Origin: Candidatus Scalindua sp.
Lineage (GTDB): Bacteria > Planctomycetota > Brocadiia > Brocadiales > Scalinduaceae
Assembly (NCBI GenBank): GCA_031316155.1
Contig: JALDRB010000010.1
Coordinates: forward strand, 1 to 64,000
DNA length: 64,000 nt
Direction: 5' to 3'
The translations under genes were made by a program, and so were the position numbers. Positions within the stretch are counted from its first letter, which is position 1; every line of letters begins with the position of its first letter. Positions 10,047-19,386 of the stretch are shown here, one piece after another. The notes beneath the pieces are model-generated. The model was not told the DNA's origin. It saw only the letters and a list, made by a program, of their open reading frames with translations, and ran no database searches.

Positions 10047-11530
10047 CGATGTCTACAACATCACACCACATAATCAAGAAACAATACCTCAATGTCGAGC
10101 TGAACGGCACGGAGTCTGATGGGTTGGCTTTGCAGCGTCGCCTGCCGGACCTGTTGCAGCATAGGTTGCTGCCAGCCATCGAGCATGTCCTGGAACGTTT
10201 TTCGCCACAAGAGGGACATCTTTTTATAGAAAGGCTGGAAATTGACGCAGGGGCCTTGACGCTCGAACAATTGGAGGACAAACTGGCAGAATCTGTGGTG
10301 CAGGCGCTGGAAAAATCGCTTCGCGTGCATACTTCTCCGGAAGAACTGTCTGCAATGGCAATGTCAGGTAAAACAAGGCATAAAACAGGGCAGCAGTCCA
10401 TCAACGAAGCATGGAGCTATTTTTTAAAAACCGGCAGCCTGCCCTGGTCATTCCGCTTGCCGGATGGAGCTACCTTGGAACAGGTCATACTCGGTTCATG
10501 GCAGGAGTCTGAGAAATCTGGCGTTGATCCTTTATCTGGACGCGATGAGATGCTGCGGACGCTTGCAGGCGTCACTGTCCGGAAGCGCCTGGTCAGGCAA
10601 TTTTCCCCGGCTTTGTTGGAAGCCCTGTTCTCCCTGCTTGTGCCCGAAGGCAAGACGGTAATGGACGGGTTTTTACAGCCAATTCGCAGTTCGGCTATGC
10701 CATCTGTTGATAAAAAATATTTCGAACAACTCCTATGGGAAACTGCATTTGCCAAGCTTGCGGAGGGGAGCGCCTTGACATCAATGAAACTTGTCGGCGA
10801 AGCCTGGTGTGCCATGCCTGTCACAGCAACAGGATATGTTGAACTGGAAAAAGTCCTGGAGCTTCACTGGGCAGATGTAAACAACAGGATACCGCGGCGA
10901 CTTTCCGGATTAAATAAAACCTCAATTACCGATGGGCATTCCGGAGTCGGAGAGAAAATATGTTTTGAACCGGTGGCTGAAAATCTGCCTGGATCCGCTA
11001 AAAAACCCATCATGAGAAACACGCATCTTGATATAGAAGAGGGCCTTTATATTGAGAATGCAGGCTTGGTTTTACTGCATCCTTTCCTGCCACGGTTTTT
11101 TACAGGACTGGGCTTCGCTGAAGAAGACAAACTCCTGCAGCCCGGGCGCGCCTTGTGTCTCCTTCATTTTTTGGCTACCGGTCAGGTCATTGCACCGGAG
11201 CATGAGTTGATTTTGCCAAAGATTCTCTGCAACGTGCCTTTGGAAACGCCGGTAGAGTCCGACGTAGCAGTAACACTTGCGGAACAGGAAGAGGCAGCCG
11301 CCTTACTTGCAGCTGTTATCCGTCACTGGGATGCGCTGCGGAATACCTCAGCAGACGGTTTGCGCGGAACATTCCTGCTTCGTCCGGGGAAAGTATCTTT
11401 GAGGGAAGCCGATTGGCAGTTGATGGTTGAATCGCGGGGATTCGACGTCCTTTTGGATCAATTACCATGGGGTATTTCCATGATCAAGCTGCCATGGATG
11501 GAGAGGATGCTATGGGTGGAATGGAAGTAA
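10043..11530 (+). CDS. Contractile injection system tape measure protein (CIS_TMP, Afp14-like)
   Basis: 495 residues. N-terminus 'HHIIKKQYLNVELNG' followed by 'LQHRLLPAIEHVLERF' and a central 'NAGLVLLHPFLPRFF' motif (residues ~340-355) are hallmarks of the CIS_TMP family, proposed to set tail length in eCIS. The start ATG at 10043 overlaps the preceding stop (ATGA); a second ATG at 10049 is equally possible. Middle residues 120-230 contain alternating helical segments. No membrane segment or signal peptide. It precedes the DUF4157 gene by about 20 bases, consistent with one operon. The name follows the Pfam family label; direct proof of a ruler function for this family is limited. Confidence 0.85.
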   Translation: MTMSTTSHHIIKKQYLNVELNGTESDGLALQRRLPDLLQHRLLPAIEHVLERFSPQEGHLFIERLEIDAGALTLEQLEDKLAESVVQALEKSLRVHTSPEELSAMAMSGKTRHKTGQQSINEAWSYFLKTGSLPWSFRLPDGATLEQVILGSWQESEKSGVDPLSGRDEMLRTLAGVTVRKRLVRQFSPALLEALFSLLVPEGKTVMDGFLQPIRSSAMPSVDKKYFEQLLWETAFAKLAEGSALTSMKLVGEAWCAMPVTATGYVELEKVLELHWADVNNRIPRRLSGLNKTSITDGHSGVGEKICFEPVAENLPGSAKKPIMRNTHLDIEEGLYIENAGLVLLHPFLPRFFTGLGFAEEDKLLQPGRALCLLHFLATGQVIAPEHELILPKILCNVPLETPVESDVAVTLAEQEEAAALLAAVIRHWDALRNTSADGLRGTFLLRPGKVSLREADWQLMVESRGFDVLLDQLPWGISMIKLPWMERMLWVEWK

Positions 11531-11551
11531 TAATTTGGTACTAAATAAACT

Positions 11552-14500
11552 ATGAAGACCAGTGCAGAAAAATCATCTACAACGACCTCGGCAACGGCAA
11601 CGCATGCTGCGGGTCGTCCTTTTTTCCCAAAGACGGGAGAAGGCGGCTTTTTCACACCGCAGAGGTCAACCGCTGCTTCATTCGTCCAAATGAAAATGGC
11701 GGTCAATAAGCCGGGGGATAAGCTTGAGCAGGAAGCGGATAAGATGGCAGGTAAGGTGATGCGGATGCCCTCCCCTGCATTAGGTGAGAAAAAACTCCCG
11801 GGACAAACTGACGAAAAGTTACAGAAAAAAGAAAAGGAAAAAGAAGAAAAAATACAAAGAGCAGCTATTCCCGAAGAAAAGGCCCCAAAAAAAGAAGAAG
11901 AAAAGATTCAGAAAACTCCGGAGAAAGATGAAAAACTCCAGCGCAAAGGTGGCGATGGCACGCCTGCTATCGGATCTAATACGCAATCTGCTATTCAAAA
12001 CAAGACCACTGGCGGCCAGCCGCTTTCCAGCGATGTTCGCAGTTACATGGAGCCTCGATTTAATGCAGATTTCAGCAGTGTGCGCATCCATAGCGATGCT
12101 GAATCCGGCGGTTTGAGCAACCAACTGAGCGCCCGGGCCTTTACCTACCAGAACCATATCTTCTTTTCCCGTGATCAGTACCAGCCCGGCACCAGTGAGG
12201 GCAAACAACTCCTGGCACATGAACTTACCCACACCATTCAGCAGGGTCATGCGGTACAACGTAGCCCGCAAGTAACCACCACGGTGACTCCGCCGCTGAT
12301 ACAGCGCCTTGGGATACGGGATACTCTGGATTATTTCGCTGATAAAGCCAATTTGATTCCTGGCTTCCGGATGCTAACCCTCCTTTTGGGTTTCAATCCG
12401 ATCAACATGCGCTCCACGGTCAGCAGCGCCGCAAACCTGTTGCGGGCCTTGATCGAATTGATTCCCGGTGGCGCCTTCATTACACAGGCACTGGACAACC
12501 ACGGAGTCATCAATAAAGCCGCAGATTGGGTTGAGAAAAAGTTGGCAATATTTGGCGACATTGGCAGCGAAATCGTCAGTGGCTTGAAACGTTTCGTGGA
12601 TTCACTCAGCTGGAGTGACATCTTTGATCTTGGCGGCGTGTGGGATCGTGCCAGGAGCATCTTTACCGCGCCAATAGCCCGGCTGATTGCCTTTGGCGGA
12701 TCAGTAGTTGTCGAAATACTCAAGATGGTCAAGGACGCCATCCTTAAACCACTGGCTGCGCTGGCTCAAGGGACCAGGGGTTACGACCTTCTGAAAGCCA
12801 TTCTTGGTGAAGACCCGATAACCGGCGAACCTGTCCCGCGTAATGCCGACACCCTCATCGGGGGCTTTATGAAACTCATCGGCCAGGAAGAGGTATGGGA
12901 AAACATCAAAAAGGGCAAAGCCGTTGCCCGCGCATGGGCATGGTTCCAGGGCGCACTGGCAGGCCTTATGGGTTTTGTGCGTGCAATTCCCGGTAAGATT
13001 GTAGCTATACTCAGTTCTCTGACATTCCAGGACATCATTACTGTTGCGGGAGCGTTCGGTAAAATTGTGAGCGCCTTTGCTAACATCGCAGGTGAATTTA
13101 TCAGTTGGGGACTCAATCAGGTCATCAGTCTGCTTGAGATACTCTTCACCGTCGTGGCTCCCGGTATTATGCCTTACATCAGGAAAGCTCAGGCGGCGTT
13201 CATAACCATCCTTAAGAACCCTATAGGATTTGTTGGAAACCTGGTGCGGGCCGGGAAGATGGGTTTCGAAATGTTTGCAGGCAATATCCTGGAACACCTG
13301 AAAACAGCTTTGATCAAGTGGCTCGTCGGACCGTTAGCAGAAGCCGGGGTGTATATTCCCAAGTCATTCGATTTGATTGAAATTGTCAAACTGGTGCTGT
13401 CGGTTCTCGGTTTGACTTGGCAGAACATCCGCAGCAAACTGGTGAAAATCATTCCCGAACCTGTGCTTGTCGGATTGGAAAAAACCGCAGGCATCCTGGT
13501 TACCCTTGTGAAGGATGGCCCGGCAGCAGCCTGGGAACAGATCAAAGCCGAACTGAGCGAATTAAAGGACCAACTGATTGCTCAGATTACACAAATGGTC
13601 ACAACCGAGGTGGTAAAAGCAGCCATTATGAAGCTGGTGAGCATGTTGAACCCGGCCGGTGCGGTCATTCAAGCCATTATCGCCATTTACAATACTATTA
13701 CTTTCTTTATCCAGAAAATCCAACAAATCGCTGCCGTAGTCGCGTCTTTCATAGATTCAATCTCCGCCATCGCATCCGGCCAAGTCGCCAATGCCGCTAA
13801 GAAGGTGGAGCAGACCATGGCCAACACACTTACCATTGTCATAGCGTTTTTAGCCAAGTTCGCGGGATTGGGGGGTATCCCGGATAAGATCGTAGGGATA
13901 GTCAAGAAGATACGGCAACCGATTGATAAGGGGCTTGATAAGATTGTGGAGTGGTTGGGGAAAATGCTGAAAAAGGCGGGAGCTGCTATTTCTGAGTGGT
14001 GGAAGGCAAAAAAACCTTTCACCAATAAAGCCGGTGAAACCCATACTCTTTCATTCTCCGGTTCCAGTGAAAATGCCAAATTGCAGATTTCCACAACAAC
14101 CATGCCATTAGCGACTTACTTGGAACAGAAAAAGGCAGAAAACAAGGATAATCCCGAAATGATGGCTAAAATAGCTCTTGCGGAAAGCGTTGTTAACCAA
14201 AAAGAAGTTATTTTCAAGCAAGGAACAAAAACGAAAGAAGAAAAGGAGTATAACCAGAAGGTCATCGCTACATTGGCTGAAATCAGTCAAGTCTTAATGG
14301 ATTTAGGTGGTGATGACATTACAGCGAAGGATTATCCTGATCCTGAAATAGTTCCCGGTGGAGCCCCACCTACTGAATCCAAGGTAGAAAAACAATCAAG
14401 CGTTAAATTAAAAAAAGGCACGCCTACATCAGGTGACCATAGTACACATGGGTGGAATTACATTCAAGACCAGAAGTTATCATCTTTGAAAGGTGATAAA

Positions 14501-15100
14501 TGGGTGCAGATGCATCTTGTGTCAAATACTTTGGGCGGTAATGCGGTTGCCGGCAACCTTATTCCTGCACCGAACAGCGTAAACAGTGCATGGCGTTCAG
14601 GCATAGAAAGTGCTGCGAGTTCATTGTTGGCAAAGAAAGCTAACAATGCTAAAACACCTGCCAGCGTTATATGGTTAACTTCACGGGTCAGTTATTTTGG
14701 AGAGAAAGTTTCCGGGTATCAATTTGCCAATTCGGTTAGCACAACGGCCGGGATTCATCTCTACAAAGGGAAGAAAAACGGCGTAGCAGATTTTTCCGAG
14801 AAAGGTCATTCGGTGTTCTCTATGAACGCTCAAGTTCCCTTGCCGGATTTTACCAGCAGCAACAAAGCAAGCCTCAATACCAGCAGCGGCACTCATTTAC
14901 GTGAAAAAGGCGGAATTAATGACAGCATTATCAATGATATTAAGCGGAATCGTCCGTATTCAGACATCAACAACTTTGAAGCAAAGATGCTGGTAAGCCT
15001 AAAAAGCAGATTTCCGGATACGAACAGTAGAGAATATAAGGATAATTCAAGGGTTATCAAAGCGGTCAGATTTAATACAAAGGTTGTAGTAGACAAATAA
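11552..15100 (+). CDS. DUF4157 eCIS-associated protein with possible C-terminal nuclease (probable cargo)
   Basis: 1182 residues. Layout: disordered Lys/Glu-rich leader (1-155) with repeated K(I/L)Q(R/K) motifs; DUF4157 (~155-235) ending in the zinc-protease-like HELTH (H223, E224, H227); a long helical, hydrophobic middle (~250-840) with many Gly/Ala/Ile helices that could insert in or span membranes; and a separate C-terminal domain (~955-1182). The last contains GDHSTHGW and, after it, MHLVSNTLGG-x5-NLIPAPNSVN, which resembles the His-containing core of nuclease toxins of the HNH or non-specific endonuclease type. DUF4157 is strongly tied to eCIS loci and marks secreted or injected proteins. 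Toxin function is inferred and the nuclease fold unproven. It lies between the tape-measure and membrane-protein genes. Confidence 0.8.
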   Translation: MKTSAEKSSTTTSATATHAAGRPFFPKTGEGGFFTPQRSTAASFVQMKMAVNKPGDKLEQEADKMAGKVMRMPSPALGEKKLPGQTDEKLQKKEKEKEEKIQRAAIPEEKAPKKEEEKIQKTPEKDEKLQRKGGDGTPAIGSNTQSAIQNKTTGGQPLSSDVRSYMEPRFNADFSSVRIHSDAESGGLSNQLSARAFTYQNHIFFSRDQYQPGTSEGKQLLAHELTHTIQQGHAVQRSPQVTTTVTPPLIQRLGIRDTLDYFADKANLIPGFRMLTLLLGFNPINMRSTVSSAANLLRALIELIPGGAFITQALDNHGVINKAADWVEKKLAIFGDIGSEIVSGLKRFVDSLSWSDIFDLGGVWDRARSIFTAPIARLIAFGGSVVVEILKMVKDAILKPLAALAQGTRGYDLLKAILGEDPITGEPVPRNADTLIGGFMKLIGQEEVWENIKKGKAVARAWAWFQGALAGLMGFVRAIPGKIVAILSSLTFQDIITVAGAFGKIVSAFANIAGEFISWGLNQVISLLEILFTVVAPGIMPYIRKAQAAFITILKNPIGFVGNLVRAGKMGFEMFAGNILEHLKTALIKWLVGPLAEAGVYIPKSFDLIEIVKLVLSVLGLTWQNIRSKLVKIIPEPVLVGLEKTAGILVTLVKDGPAAAWEQIKAELSELKDQLIAQITQMVTTEVVKAAIMKLVSMLNPAGAVIQAIIAIYNTITFFIQKIQQIAAVVASFIDSISAIASGQVANAAKKVEQTMANTLTIVIAFLAKFAGLGGIPDKIVGIVKKIRQPIDKGLDKIVEWLGKMLKKAGAAISEWWKAKKPFTNKAGETHTLSFSGSSENAKLQISTTTMPLATYLEQKKAENKDNPEMMAKIALAESVVNQKEVIFKQGTKTKEEKEYNQKVIATLAEISQVLMDLGGDDITAKDYPDPEIVPGGAPPTESKVEKQSSVKLKKGTPTSGDHSTHGWNYIQDQKLSSLKGDKWVQMHLVSNTLGGNAVAGNLIPAPNSVNSAWRSGIESAASSLLAKKANNAKTPASVIWLTSRVSYFGEKVSGYQFANSVSTTAGIHLYKGKKNGVADFSEKGHSVFSMNAQVPLPDFTSSNKASLNTSSGTHLREKGGINDSIINDIKRNRPYSDINNFEAKMLVSLKSRFPDTNSREYKDNSRVIKAVRFNTKVVVDK

Positions 15101-15135
15101 CTTGCCAATGTGGGCTTACTGAAAAAGGAGGTTTA

Positions 15136-15660
15136 ATGAAGGCATTTGGCACCTTTCTTGGAATGATTTTAGGATTGGCCTTGTTGGCCGGTGGTTATTT
15201 TCTGTTCAAATACGTTGTGAACATTTTTGATACGCTTGGGCCGCAGTACGAGACCATTGCTGCCATTGCTTCGATTGTTGTCGTACTCTGCACGGTAATC
15301 ATCGCGGGCGGGTTGAGGGCGCGTTGTACAAACGAGGGATCGGCAGTCAAAACGAATGTTTATGAGCGCCTTGCAATTTTCCTGGCTGATGAATTAAGAA
15401 AAGATAGAACGGGCGAGGAAGGGCTGGCTGATGAAGGCGAGCTTATAAAGCTCGAACAACTCCTTGTTTTGTACGGGGGCCCAAAAGTAATCACAACCTA
15501 TACGCAAATCCGGCGGACAATACGAGATAAAAAGAAAGAAGGAAGCGAAACCATGGCGCTGCTGAATAAGCTGGTACTGGCAATGCGTGCAGATCTGAAG
15601 CGAAGAGAATTGAATCTCAAAGAGAAAGACGTTCTCGATTTACTCCTGGGGCGCAGTTAA
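15136..15660 (+). CDS. Small membrane protein of the eCIS operon, function unknown
   Basis: 174 residues with a strong ribosome binding site (AAAGGAGG, 8 bases before ATG). Two hydrophobic helices (residues ~5-28 and ~38-60) are followed by a charged, soluble C-terminal region (~65-174) rich in Lys, Glu and Leu. I do not recognise a family. It sits 36 bases after the DUF4157 gene and 27 before the ATPase. Possible roles are cargo immunity, a membrane adaptor, or lysis/release of particles. Nothing in the sequence chooses between them. Confidence 0.75.
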   Translation: MKAFGTFLGMILGLALLAGGYFLFKYVVNIFDTLGPQYETIAAIASIVVVLCTVIIAGGLRARCTNEGSAVKTNVYERLAIFLADELRKDRTGEEGLADEGELIKLEQLLVLYGGPKVITTYTQIRRTIRDKKKEGSETMALLNKLVLAMRADLKRRELNLKEKDVLDLLLGRS

Positions 15661-15686
15661 AGAAACAGTTTTAAATAAGGATACGT

Positions 15687-17012
15687 ATGAAACAAAACTC
15701 CGTCAACCTTCAACTGGTTCTCGATTGGCTGAAAAAGGTTATAAATAACCGGCTGGACGTCCATCTTGGTCTGACCAAGGTGTTTGAAGCTGGTCCTCTT
15801 GAATTTTACCATGAAGATTCCGGGGTGGCAAAATTCTTTATAACATATCAACCCTCCTTTGAGGAGTTCGTGTTATTTATGCTGGCCCTGACACCGCATC
15901 TTAAGCCTGATTATCTCGGGCAAATCGTTACGAAATCCTTTCCCGAAGGCGGCGATTTCCCTGAATTCGGCGGCGTAAAGGGTACGAGCCACCGTGGCAT
16001 CCTTCCCACGGGAGAAACAGCACAGTTCATCATTGCGGGTGACGACCTCGAAGGACGTATCGAAGTGCAGCGCATCTTAAGCAGCGAACACTGGTTTGCC
16101 AAAAAGCATCTCCTCTGGCTTGAACCCGTCCGCGAAGGAGAATCCGTGATGAGCGGACGTCTGATCCTTGATACCGAAATTATAGAACAGCTCACTACCG
16201 GTACAGTCAGCAGGCCACGATTCGGCATAGACTTCCCGGCGGAATATATCGAGACCGGGATGGAATGGGACGACCTGGTGCTGCACCCTAACACCATGCT
16301 CCAGATACGTGAGATCGAGAATTGGATCAAACATAACGACACGCTGCTCCATGAATGGGGCATGAAGAAAAAAATAAAGCCCGGTTACCGCACCCTTTTT
16401 TATGGACAGCCTGGTACAGGAAAGACACTGACCGCCACTTTATTGGGCAAATACACGGGGAAAGACGTCTTTCGCATTGATCTCTCACGGGTAGTGTCAA
16501 AGTATATTGGCGAGACAGAGAAAAACCTGTCGAAACTGTTCGATAAAGCTGAAAATAAGGACTGGATACTATTTTTTGATGAAGCCGACGCCCTTTTCGG
16601 CAAGAGAACTGACATCCGGGACGTCCATGATAAATATGCCAACCAGGAGGTGGCGTATCTGCTTCAGCGTGTAGAAGGTTACGACGGGCTGGTGATTTTA
16701 GCCACCAACCAGCGAGGCAATATTGACGATGCCTTTGTCAGGCGGTTTCAGAACATCATCCATTTCCCCATGCCGCGTCCCGAAGAACGCTATGAAATAT
16801 GGCGCAAGGCTTTTCCGCCTCAGATTAAAATTGCAGAAGAGATCGATTGGCGGCATGTAGCGGCCCGCTTCGAACTTGCTGGTGCAAGCATTATGAATGT
16901 GACTCATTATTGCTCCCTGGAGGCGTTGGCGGACAAATCCGGAGTTGTCGAATCAAAGAGGCTGGAATCTGCCATCATGCGTGAATACATCAAGGAAGGG
17001 AAAGTAGTGTAA
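15687..17012 (+). CDS. eCIS AAA+ ATPase (Afp15-like)
   Basis: 441 residues. An N-terminal region of ~200 residues without recognised motif precedes a classic AAA+ module: Walker A GQPGTGKT (240-247), Walker B ILFFDEADALFG (D298, E299), then a sensor-1-like 'VILATNQRGNIDDAFVRRF' and arginine-finger region. This N-domain plus single AAA+ architecture is the conserved eCIS ATPase, which is needed for particle assembly or cargo loading in Afp/PVC systems. It is the last recognisable eCIS gene here. A perfect 7-bp hairpin (GTTGATC-CGA-GATCAAC, 17030-17046) follows it but has no T-run. Confidence 0.9.
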   Translation: MKQNSVNLQLVLDWLKKVINNRLDVHLGLTKVFEAGPLEFYHEDSGVAKFFITYQPSFEEFVLFMLALTPHLKPDYLGQIVTKSFPEGGDFPEFGGVKGTSHRGILPTGETAQFIIAGDDLEGRIEVQRILSSEHWFAKKHLLWLEPVREGESVMSGRLILDTEIIEQLTTGTVSRPRFGIDFPAEYIETGMEWDDLVLHPNTMLQIREIENWIKHNDTLLHEWGMKKKIKPGYRTLFYGQPGTGKTLTATLLGKYTGKDVFRIDLSRVVSKYIGETEKNLSKLFDKAENKDWILFFDEADALFGKRTDIRDVHDKYANQEVAYLLQRVEGYDGLVILATNQRGNIDDAFVRRFQNIIHFPMPRPEERYEIWRKAFPPQIKIAEEIDWRHVAARFELAGASIMNVTHYCSLEALADKSGVVESKRLESAIMREYIKEGKVV

Positions 17013-17063
17013 CCTTCAGAAGTTAGAGTGTTGATCCGAGATCAACTTATGCAGAGGGTCAAG

Positions 17064-17120
17064 CCTTCATTCTTCGCATCTTTAACGTCAAATGGGAAAT
17101 TGTAAAATGTTGATAATTAA
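17064..17120 (+). repeat. 57-bp shared leader, copy 1, with an 18-codon ORF
   Basis: These 57 bases align without gaps to 19762-19818, with roughly ten differences. In copy 1 the conserved ATG (17107) opens an 18-codon frame, MLIIKKLLLILLYERVKK, whose TGA stop overlaps the ATG of the M6 protease (17160). In copy 2 the matching ATG starts the lipoprotein gene (MLVIKK). Copy 1 therefore looks like a leader left from, or borrowed from, a lipoprotein-type gene, now translationally coupled to the protease. Confidence 0.6.
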
Positions 17121-17159
17121 AAAATTATTATTAATTTTATTATATGAAAGGGTTAAAAA

Positions 17160-18659
17160 ATGAAAAGAAGACTGCGTGTACCACCAGCTCCGGAAGTAAT
17201 GGCCATGCTTTATGCAGAATATCTACGTACCGAAAAATGCCAAAACTTGTCATTCCGGCAATATTTAGAGGTAGTAGGTTATTCCGATCCATCCCGTGAT
17301 GTTGAAGGGATGGATGACGGTGATGTCTTCCATCGCAGTGCTGAAGGTCCAGAGCTCATACGTATTCCAAATCAACCAATCACCGGAATAATTCGTGTAA
17401 AAGTATTACTCGTAGACTTTGAGGATAAAGAAGGTTTTGTACGCCCGCAAAATTATGAAGACTTGTTGTTTTCGAAGAACACGTATCCAACCGGAAGCAT
17501 GAGAGATTATTATCATGAGGTAAGTCTTGGCAATGTTGATATTACAGGTACCGTGCATGGCTGGATACGGATGCCAAGGCCGTATTCTTTTTATACAAAT
17601 AAGGAATCCGGTCAAAATTGGTATTCATATCCGAGAAATGCTCAAGGAATGGCTGAAGATGCGGTGAGAGCAGCAATTGAACATGGTGTGGTGTTTGAGC
17701 CTGAGCTTGATAAATTAAATCAAGGAATGGTAACGGCTCTATTTATTATTCATGCTGGCAGAGGGGCTGAGGAGTTACATCCTTCTGTCAGGGGTACAGA
17801 AATATGGTCTCACAAATGGGTTATGCAAAGACCTGTCAAGGTATCTCCGGATATGGATGCAACCATTTATCTAATGGTGCCACATGATTGTAAGCTTGGT
17901 GTATGTGCTCATGAATTAGGGCATTTAGCATTTCAATGGCAGGATTTCTATGATCCAAACTATGATAAAGATGGTAAGGAGTGGAGTGGTTCCGGTAAAT
18001 GGGATTTGATGGCTGGTGGTTCTTACAATGGAGGCAGCGTCTCTCCTGCACACCCCGCCGGCCTCCACAAAGCTCAACATAGATGGATTGATACAGAGCT
18101 GGTAACAACATCAAAAACCGTAACATTAAACCCCTATACTGCTACATCGGGAAAAGTTTTGAAGATTGTAAGCCCCAGATATAAACAAAACCAGTATTTA
18201 ATTTTGGAAAATAGGATCAGAACGAATTTTGATACCTACCTTCCAGGGGAAGGGTTACTTGTGTGGCGTGTTGACGAATCAGGTGAAATGCTTGCACCTG
18301 ATTTGCCCGGACTGCTTCTCATTCAGGCAGATGGAAAGCATGAGCTGGAACAAAATTGGGATCAGGGAGATGGGGGAGACCCGTTCCCGGGTATGACGGG
18401 TCGTTCACAATTAGGAGATACAGGAGATATATCTACTTCGTTCCCTGAACAGGAAAGGTCTGGTGTGTCTTTGTCAAATATTCGTCGTGATCCAGTTACT
18501 GGTAATGTGTCTCTTGATGTGAAGTTTGAATTAGATGGGGTAACACCACCAACAATTGTCAGTGGAGAGGTTTCTCCATTCATACAAATTCCTGATGATA
18601 ACCCAACCGGGGTAAGTAGTGCCATTTCCTTGACAAATCAGGTACGGCAAAGAATATAA
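17160..18659 (+). CDS. M6-type (immune inhibitor A-like) metalloprotease, catalytic part
   Basis: 499 residues before a stop. The catalytic zinc motif is CAHELGHLAFQW (H251, E252, H255), followed by 'GKWDLMAGG' containing the Met-turn, both typical of M6 peptidases. The N-terminus (MKRRLRVPPAPEVMAMLYAEYL) is charged and soluble; I see no signal peptide or lipobox, which is unusual for M6 enzymes, as these are normally exported. The last ~35 residues begin a P-domain (FIQIPDDNPTGVSSAIS) that breaks off and continues one base out of frame after 18650. It lies 147 bases after the eCIS ATPase, so export as injected cargo is possible (inference). Start ATG 17160 overlaps the stop of the leader ORF. 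Confidence 0.8.
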   Translation: MKRRLRVPPAPEVMAMLYAEYLRTEKCQNLSFRQYLEVVGYSDPSRDVEGMDDGDVFHRSAEGPELIRIPNQPITGIIRVKVLLVDFEDKEGFVRPQNYEDLLFSKNTYPTGSMRDYYHEVSLGNVDITGTVHGWIRMPRPYSFYTNKESGQNWYSYPRNAQGMAEDAVRAAIEHGVVFEPELDKLNQGMVTALFIIHAGRGAEELHPSVRGTEIWSHKWVMQRPVKVSPDMDATIYLMVPHDCKLGVCAHELGHLAFQWQDFYDPNYDKDGKEWSGSGKWDLMAGGSYNGGSVSPAHPAGLHKAQHRWIDTELVTTSKTVTLNPYTATSGKVLKIVSPRYKQNQYLILENRIRTNFDTYLPGEGLLVWRVDESGEMLAPDLPGLLLIQADGKHELEQNWDQGDGGDPFPGMTGRSQLGDTGDISTSFPEQERSGVSLSNIRRDPVTGNVSLDVKFELDGVTPPTIVSGEVSPFIQIPDDNPTGVSSAISLTNQVRQRI

Positions 18660-19305
18660 GGATAAGCATTGACATAGAACATCCGTACATAGGAGATTTG
18701 AGGGTTGAATTGTCTGCCCCGTCTGGTCAGAGGGTAATTTTACACGACGAAACAGGTGGTAATCAAAAGGATTTGATAAAAACCTATGATTCAACATCAA
18801 CTCTTGCTTCCCTGGTTGGTCAGCAGGTAGCAGGAAACTGGATTTTAAGAGTCACTGACCTTGCATTACGAGATATTGGTACTCTCAAGAAATGGAAAAT
18901 AGAGATTGATATTGAAGAAGGAGCACAAGTTATACGTAACAAGTCAACGCCGGCATTACAGATTCCTGATAAAGACCCCGCAGGAGTAAGTGATGCTGTG
19001 ATTATCAACCAATCAGGTTTGTTGCGTGAAATAAAAAGGTAAGTGTAAATATCGAACAACCTTACATTGGTGATTTGCAGGTGGTGATTGTAGCACCTTC
19101 TGCCCGACAGGCGATCCTTCACAATAAATCCGGTGGCGACCAAAAAAACCTTGTCACTCAGTATGATTCTGTTACTACTCAAAGTCTCGCAGAATTAGTT
19201 GGCGAGCAGATTAGGGGAAACTGGATATTGCGGGTAATGGACCTTGCATGGCGAGATGTTGGCACACTCAAAGAGTGGAGTATAGAGATAGGGTATGTGA
19301 TTTAA
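18650..19305 (+). pseudogene. Two out-of-frame P-domains of the M6 protease
   Basis: Two tandem P/Homo B-type domains, each with 'YIGDL', 'SPSG/APSA', 'GNWILRV(T/M)DLA' and 'GTLK(K/E)W' signatures, follow the protease but in different frames. Domain 1 is read in frame from 18650 to ~19038, domain 2 from ~19036 to 19305. Adding one A in the AAA run at 18649-18651 and one A in the AAAAA run at 19033-19037 gives one continuous protein of roughly 715 residues. Both breaks are the same kind (one base short in an A-run), so either assembly error or true inactivation is possible. P-domains usually stabilise or bind substrates in secreted proteases. Confidence 0.7.
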
Positions 19306-19386
19306 TGTAAGATTTTCTTCCTGATACTTTTCAAAACGATGTTAAGCACATGCGGGTATTCATAGGAGTTTAGCGAAAATAATTAA

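Noticed and set aside
17160..19305. Programmed -1 frameshifting at A-runs to make the P-domains
   Set aside because: The runs are short (AAA, AAAAA) and no clear downstream stem or canonical slippery heptamer was seen; single-base loss or assembly error is simpler.
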